A DNA stretch of 8,131 nt from Rhodospirillales bacterium (GTDB taxonomy: Bacteria > Pseudomonadota > Alphaproteobacteria > Geminicoccales > Geminicoccaceae). The position numbers were made by a program, and so were the translations under genes. Shown one piece after another: positions 1 through 5,252 of the stretch. The DNA is taken from contig SLRI01000624.1 of assembly GCA_007131045.1 (NCBI GenBank), forward strand, positions 1 to 8,131. The letters run 5' to 3'. The notes under the pieces are model-generated. The model had not been told where the DNA came from and made no database searches. It saw only the letters and a list, made by a program, of their open reading frames with translations. Position 1 is the stretch's first letter; each line of letters begins with the position of its first letter.

Positions 1-119
1 AGCGGGTCAACCAGCATCTCGAGATCGGCCTCGAGACCATCCGGCTGCTCCGCGAGCAGGGCCCGGACCGGCTGCATTCGCGGAAGCTCCGGAGCTTCGA
101 CGAGCCGGCGTTTCGTTGA
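1..119 (+). CDS. C-terminal end of an unidentified protein (5' end outside the window)
   Basis: Reading from base 3 gives 38 codons ending in TGA at 117-119. Almost all codons end in G or C, as in the clear genes of this window, so this is very probably the real end of a plus-strand gene. The visible residues include HLEIGLETIRLLREQG followed by a basic stretch and a terminal DEPAFR, which suggests an amphipathic helix at the C-terminus. No catalytic motif is visible and I do not recognise the family. The gene converges on the DUF2283 gene, leaving only 17 bases between the two stop codons. Confidence 0.6.
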   Translation, partial: RVNQHLEIGLETIRLLREQGPDRLHSRKLRSFDEPAFR

Positions 120-135
120 GGCTCGGGCCAGAGCC
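120..135. terminator. Short hairpin between two convergent stop codons
   Basis: GGCTC (120-124) and GAGCC (131-135) are perfect inverted arms around a 6-base loop. They sit exactly between the TGA of the left-edge gene and the TAG of the minus-strand DUF2283 gene. Position suggests a small bidirectional terminator. The stem is only 5 bp and no T-tract follows on either strand, so the call is weak. Confidence 0.2.
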
Positions 136-136
136 G

Positions 137-367
137 CTATTCGACGGCCTCGGGCTCGGCCACGGCCTCGCGCATGACCTCGAAGGCCATGGCGTGCGGA
201 TTGGCACCGTCGAGGGTCGATGCCCACAGAACCTCGATGCCGACGATGCGGCCTTGCGCGTCGCGATCGACCAGGAGGTTGGGCTCGATGCTCTCGCTCT
301 CCTCGATCGGGGCTTCCGAGAGGCGCAAATAGAGAATGTCGGTTTGCGGATCGTATCTCGCGCGCAA
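137..367 (-). CDS. DUF2283 family protein, putative antitoxin-like partner
   Basis: This 76-residue protein shows the DUF2283 pattern: an N-terminal YDPQTDILYLRL (residues 5-16) and a central GRIVGIEVLWAS (39-50). DUF2283 proteins are usually 60-80 residues long, begin close to this Tyr-Asp motif, and have no established biochemical role. I chose TTG at 367-365 as the start because AGAGGAG lies 9 bases upstream and it places the motif at the expected distance. A CTG six bases earlier, overlapping the previous gene's TGA, is an alternative. No ATG is available between the family domain and the upstream gene. The gene lies 2 bases after the DUF4258 stop, so the two are almost certainly co-translated. 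As I recall, DUF4258 and DUF2283 genes often occur side by side, which fits a toxin-antitoxin-like unit; the roles are inferred. Confidence 0.8.
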   Translation of the reverse strand: MRARYDPQTDILYLRLSEAPIEESESIEPNLLVDRDAQGRIVGIEVLWASTLDGANPHAMAFEVMREAVAEPEAVE

Positions 368-369
368 CG

Positions 370-639
370 TCAGCGTCTCCTCTGCTTGCGGCGTCGGGCA
401 TTCCGATCGAGAACGGCTGTGAGCACATGACGCTCCAAGCCGCGATCGGCAACGACCACACGAAGCACGCGGCCACCATGTTCTGGTGCTGGTCCGAACA
501 GGCGAATGACGCCGGGTTGCGGATCGGACTCGGTCCACTCCGGCTGCATCGCCACCCGTTCGACCGCAAGGCGATCCAAACGCCGTTCCGCAATCTGTTC
601 GAGCGCATGCTTCGACATGACGAGCCGCACCGGATCCAT
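370..639 (-). CDS. DUF4258 family protein, putative toxin-like partner
   Basis: This 89-residue basic protein has the DUF4258 layout. It has an N-terminal SKHALEQIAERRL helix (residues 9-21, the 'HA..R...R' type motif), then a variable middle, then two beta-strand-like segments, GRVLRVVVADRG (56-67) and RHVLTAVLDR (70-79). It ends in a highly basic tail, ARRRKQRRR (81-89). DUF4258 proteins are small and are often suspected to share the RelE/BrnT-like toxin fold; I state that as family-level expectation, not proof. The ATG at 639 is the first in-frame Met close to the domain. A second Met at 618 would also keep the whole domain, and neither has a strong ribosome binding site. Its stop is followed two bases later by the DUF2283 gene. 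It is preceded by its own promoter-like sequence, so it need not depend on the pyrE operon. Confidence 0.75.
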   Translation of the reverse strand: MDPVRLVMSKHALEQIAERRLDRLAVERVAMQPEWTESDPQPGVIRLFGPAPEHGGRVLRVVVADRGLERHVLTAVLDRNARRRKQRRR

Positions 640-677
640 ACCTGTTCGTCCGGGACGAGTGATCGTCCTCGGGTTCC

Positions 678-706
678 AATATGTCGCTTGTCGATAGCGG
701 CCACAA
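678..706 (-). promoter_or_regulatory. Putative promoter of the DUF4258-DUF2283 pair
   Basis: On the minus strand TTGTGG (706-701) and CATATT (683-678) are separated by 17 bases. The -10 matches four of six consensus bases and the -35 carries the CTTG core common in alphaproteobacterial promoters. Transcription would start near 671, about 30 bases before the DUF4258 ATG. This is a sequence match only. Confidence 0.35.
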
Positions 707-707
707 G
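687..707. promoter_or_regulatory. CTTGT-N11-ACAAG inverted repeat over the DUF4258 promoter
   Basis: CTTGT at 687-691 and ACAAG at 703-707 form an interrupted palindrome with an 11-base centre. It covers the putative -35 element and most of the spacer. A dimeric repressor bound here would block the promoter, as in autoregulated toxin-antitoxin operons. The operator role is inferred. Confidence 0.25.
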
Positions 708-770
708 TCGACTGGCCGCGAGCGGTGAACGACGACGCCGTACGTCGGCCTTCGCCGGGTGAGCTTCGGC

Positions 771-1394
771 TTACGCGAGGCCGCGGGAGCCGGGCTTGGT
801 GGGCGGGATCGCGGCGAGTTCGGGCGGGATCTCGTCCGGGGCGAAGGTCGGGAAGTCGACGGCCACGAGGGCCACGAGCGGCATGTCGATGTCCGCCTTG
901 CCGTTGCTGCGGTCGACGAGGCAGGCGCCGGCCACCGGCACGGCCCCGAGGGCGGCGACGCAGTCCGCGCACTCGCGCAGGGAGAGGCCGGTGGTGACGA
1001 CGTCCTCGGCGATCAGCACGCGCGTGCCGGGGGCGAGGTGGAAGCCGCGGCGGAGCGCGAAGCGGCCTTCGACCCGCTCGGTAAAGAAGGAGCGGGTGCC
1101 GAGCTGCCGGGCGAGCTCGTAGCCGACCAGGATGCCGCCCATGGCCGGCGCCACCACGGCGTCGACCACGATCTCGGGTCGGGTCTCACGGATGCGCGCC
1201 CTGAGTGCCCGGCAGAGCCGCTCGGCCCGGGCCGGATCGACCATCACCCTGGCGCATTGCATGTAGTGGCCGCTGCGCCGGCCGCTGGTCAGGATGAAAT
1301 GGCCCTCGAGCAGCGCGCCGGCCTCGCGGAACTCGGCGAGTGCGGCTTCGGCAGACAGCACCGGCTCGCTGGCGGCCCCGGATTCGTTCTTCAT
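771..1394 (-). CDS. pyrE: Orotate phosphoribosyltransferase
   Basis: This cytoplasmic enzyme transfers the phosphoribosyl group of PRPP to orotate, giving orotidine 5'-monophosphate in de novo pyrimidine synthesis. The 207-residue length is typical. The N-terminal segment has GHFILTSGRRSGHYMQCA (31-48), matching the conserved 'GHF.L.SG..S..Y.QCA' substrate-binding region. FFTERVEGRFALRRGF (103-118) corresponds to the mobile catalytic loop region. VLIAEDVVTTGLS (126-138) is the PRPP-binding signature of type I phosphoribosyltransferases, with both acidic residues and the TTG turn present. The ATG overlaps the rel stop codon in an ATGA, so translation is probably coupled to rel. In many alphaproteobacteria pyrE is followed by pdxJ-acpS-lepB-rnc-era; here the next gene is a DUF4258 protein 131 bases downstream. 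Confidence 0.95.
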   Translation of the reverse strand: MKNESGAASEPVLSAEAALAEFREAGALLEGHFILTSGRRSGHYMQCARVMVDPARAERLCRALRARIRETRPEIVVDAVVAPAMGGILVGYELARQLGTRSFFTERVEGRFALRRGFHLAPGTRVLIAEDVVTTGLSLRECADCVAALGAVPVAGACLVDRSNGKADIDMPLVALVAVDFPTFAPDEIPPELAAIPPTKPGSRGLA

Positions 1395-3751
1395 GAGCGG
1401 CTTCTTTCGACCGTGCTGACGATCGGGTTGGCGCGCAGCGCGGCGAGGATGCCTTGCAGCTGGTCGACACCCTTGACCTCGACGTCGAGCACCATCTCGT
1501 AGACCTCGGTCGAGCGGCGGCCGACCTTGACGTCGACGATGTTGCCGTCGTTCTTGCCGATGATGGTGCTGATGGTGCCGAGCGAGCCCGGCCGGTTGTT
1601 GACCATGACGGCGATCCGGGTGGCGATCGGCTCGACCATCCGGTCGTTCCAGCCGACATCGACGAAGCGATGCTCGCTCTCGCTCATCCGCATCACGGTG
1701 GTGCAGTCGCGGCAGTGGATGCTGATCGGCCGGCCGGTCCTGACCACGCCGATGATCGGGTCACCGTGGATCGGCCGGCAGCAGCCGGCGAACTGGTAGG
1801 CGACGCCTGACGGAAGGCCGGCGATCAGGCCCGACGGCCGCTCGCTCGGCTCGGCCTGGGGGCGCTTGAAGAGGACGATGTTGTCGGCCTCGCTCGCGGC
1901 GTCGACCGGCCCACCGGTGCCCGGTGCCCGCTTGTCCGGCAGCTTGAGCGGCGGCGCCGGGATCGCCTGCAGCACGAGGCGGGCGGCGAGCTGGCCTTCC
2001 CCGATCTGCACCAGCATGTCCTCGAGGCTGTCTTGGCTGAGCGCGCTCGCCGCCTGCTCGAGCTGGCGCTCGGTCGGCTGCACGCCCTCCGCCTTGGCGG
2101 CGCGGCTCAGCATTTCCCGGCCGCGTTGGATGTAGTCGTCACGCTGGCGTGCCTTGATGGCGCGGCGGATGCGCGCCCGGGCCTTGCCGGTGACGACGAA
2201 GCGCTCCCAGGCCGCGGACGGCCAGGCGTTGCGGCTGGTGATGATATCGACCTGGTCGCCGTTTTGCAGGAGGTGGCGGAGCTGAACCATGCGGCCGTCG
2301 ACCTTGGCGCCGACGCAATGGTCGCCGACCTCGGAGTGGACGGCGTAGGCGAAGTCGATCGGGGTGGCGCCGCGCGGCAAGGCGATCAGGTCGCCCCGGG
2401 GGGTGAAGCAGAAGACCTGGTCCTGGAACATCGCGAGCTTGGTGTTGGCGAGGAACTCCTCGGGCTCGGCGGTGTGCTCGAGGATATCGAGCAGCTCGCG
2501 GATCCAGCGGTATTGCCGGCCTTCGGTGACCCGGCTCTCCTGCTTGTAGGCCCAGTGCGCGGCGACCCCGAACTCGGCCACCTCGTGCATCTGCCGGGTG
2601 CGGATCTGCACCTCGATCTTGCGCTGCTCGGGGCCGAGGATGGTGGTATGCAGCGAGCGATAGCCGTTCTGCTTGGGCGTCGAGATGAAGTCCTTGAAGC
2701 GGCCGGGCAGCATCGCGTAGGCCGCGTGGATGACGCCGAGCGCCGCGTAGCATTCGCCGATATTGTCGACCATCACGCGAAACGCCATGATGTCGGAGAG
2801 CTGCTCGAACGAGACGTTCTTGCGCTCCATCTTCTTCCAGATCGAGAGCGGCGATTTCTCGCGGCCCTGGATGTCGGCCTCGATCCCGGCTTCGGCGAGC
2901 TTGCCCTTGAGCTCGGCGACGATCCGCTCGTTGAGCGCCGTATCGTCCTGGCGCAGCTGTCCCAGGCGGTGGACGACGCTGTCGCGGGCCTCGGGTGCCA
3001 GCTCGGCGAACGCCAAGTCCTCGAGCTCGGCCTTCAATCGCTCCATGCCGATCCGCTCGGCCAAGGGCGCGTAGATCTCCATCGTCTCGAGGGCGATGCG
3101 CTGGCGCTTGTCGGGCGGCACGAACTGCAGCGTGCGCATGTTGTGCAGCCGGTCGGCGAGCTTGACCAAGAGGACCCGGATGTCCTCGGACATGGCGACC
3201 AGGAGCTTGCCGAAATTCTCGGCCTGGGCGGTCTTCGTCGATTGCAGCTCGATCTTGTTGAGCTTGGTCACCCCGTCGACCAGGCGGGCCACGGTGTCGC
3301 CGAAATGCTCGCGGATCTCGTCCAGCTTGGCGCCGGTGTCTTCGACCGTGTCGTGGAGCAGGCCCGTGGCGATCGAGGCCGCGTCGAGCTTGAGGCCGGC
3401 GAGGATGCCCGCGACCTCGATCGGGTGATGGAAGAACGGGTCGCCCGAGGCGCGCTTTTGCGTGCCGTGCGCCTTCATCGCGAAGACGTAGGCACCGTTG
3501 AGCAGGTCCTCGTCGACATGGGGATCGTAGCTGCGGACCAGCTCGACCAGCTCGTATTGCCGCATGATCTTGCGGCCGGCCGGCGGCTTGCGCGAGGCCG
3601 TGGGCTCGGTGCTGCCGGTCTTGGCCCGAGGCGGTGCCGCGGCCGTGGTATCGGGCTCGAGAACCTCCGTGGGTGCCGCGACCGGCTCGCTCATCGTTTC
3701 GGGCGCCGAGCCGCTGGACGAGGACGGGGCGGCGCGAGCCCGAGGGAACAT
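1391..3751 (-). CDS. rel: Bifunctional (p)ppGpp synthetase/hydrolase (RelA/SpoT homologue)
   Basis: This enzyme makes and degrades the alarmone (p)ppGpp that controls the stringent response. The 786-residue protein shows the full long-RSH order. The HD hydrolase domain is at about 83-240, with HHP (107-109) and HDTVEDT (133-139) intact. The synthetase domain is at about 290-400, with RFKDFISTPKQNGYRSLHTT (351-370) and EVQIRT (380-385). The RFKD sequence is the RxKD type seen in bifunctional enzymes, not the ExDD type of synthetase-only RelA. A TGS domain spans about 443-506, a Cys-rich segment has C657, C658, C680 and C683, and a C-terminal ACT domain lies at about 709-786. The first ~62 residues are Ala/Pro/Ser/Thr-rich, and homologues usually begin near MRQYELVELV (residue 63, base 3565). 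I kept the upstream ATG because it has GAGG 10 bases before it; Met20 (3694) and Met63 are alternatives. The gene lies 79 bases after rpoZ and overlaps pyrE by 4. Confidence 0.95.
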   Translation of the reverse strand: MFPRARAAPSSSSGSAPETMSEPVAAPTEVLEPDTTAAAPPRAKTGSTEPTASRKPPAGRKIMRQYELVELVRSYDPHVDEDLLNGAYVFAMKAHGTQKRASGDPFFHHPIEVAGILAGLKLDAASIATGLLHDTVEDTGAKLDEIREHFGDTVARLVDGVTKLNKIELQSTKTAQAENFGKLLVAMSEDIRVLLVKLADRLHNMRTLQFVPPDKRQRIALETMEIYAPLAERIGMERLKAELEDLAFAELAPEARDSVVHRLGQLRQDDTALNERIVAELKGKLAEAGIEADIQGREKSPLSIWKKMERKNVSFEQLSDIMAFRVMVDNIGECYAALGVIHAAYAMLPGRFKDFISTPKQNGYRSLHTTILGPEQRKIEVQIRTRQMHEVAEFGVAAHWAYKQESRVTEGRQYRWIRELLDILEHTAEPEEFLANTKLAMFQDQVFCFTPRGDLIALPRGATPIDFAYAVHSEVGDHCVGAKVDGRMVQLRHLLQNGDQVDIITSRNAWPSAAWERFVVTGKARARIRRAIKARQRDDYIQRGREMLSRAAKAEGVQPTERQLEQAASALSQDSLEDMLVQIGEGQLAARLVLQAIPAPPLKLPDKRAPGTGGPVDAASEADNIVLFKRPQAEPSERPSGLIAGLPSGVAYQFAGCCRPIHGDPIIGVVRTGRPISIHCRDCTTVMRMSESEHRFVDVGWNDRMVEPIATRIAVMVNNRPGSLGTISTIIGKNDGNIVDVKVGRRSTEVYEMVLDVEVKGVDQLQGILAALRANPIVSTVERSRS

Positions 3752-3830
3752 CGTCGCGGTGCCTCGGCGCGGTCGACCGGGCGGTGATGCGCCGGCGGTT
3801 CGACAGTGCTCCGGTTGCGACAGCTGTCCA

Positions 3831-4193
3831 TCAGTCCTCGTCGACGATGTCCCCGGCGCCGTAATCGATGCCGTCGGGCATCAGGTCGTCGTCGGCGACC
3901 GGCGGCCGGCTCGGGATCAGTGTCTCGAGCTCCTGCGCCAAGTCGTCCGACATTTCGACATCGCTGTCGGAATGGCGGCGCAGCCCGTGGATCAATTCGT
4001 AGCGCAAATGGTCGAGGTCGAGAGTCTCATCGGCGATCTCGCGGAGCGCGATGACCGGGTTCTTGTCGTTGTCCCGCTCGAGGGTCGGCGTGGCGCCGGC
4101 CGAGATGTCGCGCGCCCGCTGGGCGGCGAGCATGACGAGCTCGAAGCGACTGGGAACGCGCTCGACGCAGTCTTCGACGGTGATACGTGCCAT
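3831..4193 (-). CDS. rpoZ: DNA-directed RNA polymerase omega subunit
   Basis: Omega binds the beta' subunit, helps RNA polymerase assemble, and forms part of a (p)ppGpp-binding site in proteobacteria. The 120-residue protein begins MARITVEDCVERVPSRFELVMLA, where the 'MAR.TVEDC...V..RF.LV..AA.RAR' pattern is diagnostic of RpoZ. NPVIALREIADETLD (about 45-59) is the conserved second segment. The C-terminal half, including an acidic end (ADDDLMPD, DIVDED), is variable and typical of alphaproteobacterial omegas. The ATG at 4193 is fixed by the conserved N-terminus, although no strong Shine-Dalgarno precedes it. It is the first gene of an apparent rpoZ-rel-pyrE operon. The pairing of omega with the alarmone enzyme is common in proteobacteria and fits coordinated stringent control. 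Confidence 0.95.
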   Translation of the reverse strand: MARITVEDCVERVPSRFELVMLAAQRARDISAGATPTLERDNDKNPVIALREIADETLDLDHLRYELIHGLRRHSDSDVEMSDDLAQELETLIPSRPPVADDDLMPDGIDYGAGDIVDED

Positions 4194-4231
4194 GGTGCAA
4201 AGGGGCCCGTTGAGTTTGGCGTTGGGTCAAC

Positions 4232-4259
4232 AATGTAGCGCCTCGGTGGATCGACACAA
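4232..4259 (-). promoter_or_regulatory. Putative promoter of rpoZ-rel-pyrE
   Basis: On the minus strand TTGTGT (4259-4254, preceded by C) and TACATT (4237-4232) are 16 bases apart. The -10 matches four of six consensus bases and the -35 has the CTTG core frequent in alphaproteobacteria. Predicted transcription start is near 4225, about 30 bases before the rpoZ ATG. Confidence 0.4.
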
Positions 4260-4318
4260 GCGCTTGTTGCATCGCAGCAGCGCCGGCTCCCGCCAGCGCG
4301 GCCGCCGATCGATCCACC
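4245..4318. repeat. 10-bp inverted repeat flanking the rpoZ -35 region
   Basis: GGTGGATCGA (4245-4254) is repeated in exact inverted orientation as TCGATCCACC (4309-4318), with 54 bases between. The left arm lies inside the spacer of the putative rpoZ promoter. It may be a paired regulator site or form a long-range stem; either role is a guess. Confidence 0.35.
4256..4267. promoter_or_regulatory. Perfect 12-bp palindrome at the rpoZ promoter
   Basis: ACAAGCGCTTGT reads identically on both strands and overlaps the putative -35 hexamer of the rpoZ promoter. Its position suits a repressor operator. No known regulator's consensus is recognised, so its function is inferred. Confidence 0.3.
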
Positions 4319-4397
4319 TTCGGGGGTTGACGCTACAGGGCAAATCGCGAAACTGCAAACTTTTGTTCATGATGACATACATATGCAGTCGCTTCGC

Positions 4398-4426
4398 TTG
4401 GAAGCGGCGGGCGAGCCGGTTAAACT
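4398..4426 (+). promoter_or_regulatory. Putative promoter of the NYN-domain gene
   Basis: TTGGAA (4398-4403) and TAAACT (4421-4426) are separated by 17 bases, and each matches four of six consensus bases. Transcription would start near 4433, leaving an untranslated leader of about 105 bases. The -35 overlaps a hairpin sequence, CGCTTC (4390-4395) with GAAGCG (4401-4406). Confidence 0.35.
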
Positions 4427-4537
4427 CGGGCAATGTCACCATTCTGAGATGACAGGCGATCGTCCCGACGGTAAAAAAACCGGTCGGCATTAAAACAGCA
4501 GCAATGACTGCAGCCATCAGCCCTGGAGTTAACCATT

Positions 4538-5197
4538 ATGGCAAGGCCCTCGGCCTTCAAGCACTTCCACCCCGATGAACGTTTCGCGGTGTTCATCGAC
4601 GGCGCCAACCTCTACCAGACGGCGAAAGCACTCGGCTATGACGTCGATTATCGGCGTTTGCTGGAGGTTTTCGCGAGCAGCGGCAGGTTGCTGCGCGCCT
4701 ATTATTACACCGCGCTGCTCGACGAGCAGGAATATTCGCCGATCCGGCCCTTGGTCGACTGGCTCGACTACAACGGCTACACGATGGTGACCAAGCCGTT
4801 GAAGGAGTTCAGCCAGGGCGCCGGGCGGCGCAAGTTCAAGGGCAACATGGACGTCGAGATGACGGTCGACGCCATGGAGGTCGCGAGCTACGTCGACCAT
4901 GTCGTGTTGATGACCGGCGACGGCGATTTTCGCCGGCTGATCGACGCCTTGCAGCGCCGGGGGGTCAAGGTCAGCGTGGTCAGCACGATCAAGACACAGC
5001 CGCCGATGATCGCCGACGAGTTGCGCCGACAGGCCGACTTCTTCGTCGAGCTCGCCGACCTCACCGACTACATCGCTCGCGCGCATCCGCCGCGCCCGGT
5101 TGCTGGCGCGGACGTGGGCGAGTCGGAAGACGAGGACTACGAGGACGACGAAGAGTACGAGGACGACGAGGAAGAGGTCGAGTTCATCAAGGACTGA
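4538..5197 (+). CDS. NYN-domain (LabA/DUF88-like) predicted ribonuclease with acidic tail
   Basis: This 219-residue protein has a PIN-like NYN fold of the LabA/DUF88 group, a family predicted to act as metal-dependent ribonucleases. VFIDGANLYQ (18-27) supplies the first conserved Asp (D21) with the typical 'DGAN' turn. KGNMDVEMTVDAM (101-113) supplies D105 and D111. VVLMTGDGDFRRLI (122-135) supplies D128 and D130, the last metal-binding aspartates. The order D...D...DGDF is complete, so it should be catalytically competent. Residues 195-219 form an almost uninterrupted Asp/Glu tail, DYEDDEEYEDDEEEVEF, a low-complexity feature outside the fold. The start is set by TGGAG 9 bases upstream of the ATG and by the conserved motif following it. 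The gene is divergent from rpoZ and converges on the TTC38-type gene with 55 bases between stops. Its RNA substrate is unknown. Confidence 0.9.
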   Translation: MARPSAFKHFHPDERFAVFIDGANLYQTAKALGYDVDYRRLLEVFASSGRLLRAYYYTALLDEQEYSPIRPLVDWLDYNGYTMVTKPLKEFSQGAGRRKFKGNMDVEMTVDAMEVASYVDHVVLMTGDGDFRRLIDALQRRGVKVSVVSTIKTQPPMIADELRRQADFFVELADLTDYIARAHPPRPVAGADVGESEDEDYEDDEEYEDDEEEVEFIKD

Positions 5198-5252
5198 CCG
5201 GCCTCGGGCTCTTCGCCGGGCTCGTCACTGGGTTCCGCGTCGCTGGTCGCCG

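Larger units (their letters stand above)
4194..4537. other. 344-bp divergent intergenic region between rpoZ and the NYN gene
   Basis: No convincing gene is visible. The segment is clearly more AT-rich than its surroundings, especially 4340-4440 and 4470-4540. It holds putative promoters in both directions, a 12-bp perfect palindrome (4256-4267), a 10-bp inverted repeat with arms 54 bases apart (4245-4254 and 4309-4318), and three hairpin-forming stretches at 4388-4408, 4434-4454 and 4465-4488. In many relatives another gene sits near rpoZ; here the space looks purely regulatory. Confidence 0.6.

Noticed and set aside
733..747. CGACG/CGTCG hairpin downstream of pyrE as a terminator
   Set aside because: The stem is short and followed by mixed sequence, so it cannot be told from chance in GC-rich DNA.
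759..1502. A 247-codon plus-strand frame opposite pyrE
   Set aside because: It is antisense to a clear orotate phosphoribosyltransferase, with unlikely composition and no motif.
2033..3787. A 584-codon open frame on the plus strand opposite rel
   Set aside because: It is a mirror of the rel frame caused by high GC and few stop codons. Its translation is low complexity and has no family motif, while the minus strand encodes a complete RSH enzyme.
4227..4517. A 96-codon minus-strand frame in the rpoZ upstream region
   Set aside because: It would cover the promoter and palindromes, its composition is unlike the neighbouring genes, it has no clear ribosome binding site and no family resemblance.
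5198..5252. CCGGC/GCCGG arms between the convergent NYN and TPR genes as a terminator
   Set aside because: The stem is only 5 bp with a 12-base loop and no T-tract follows on either strand.
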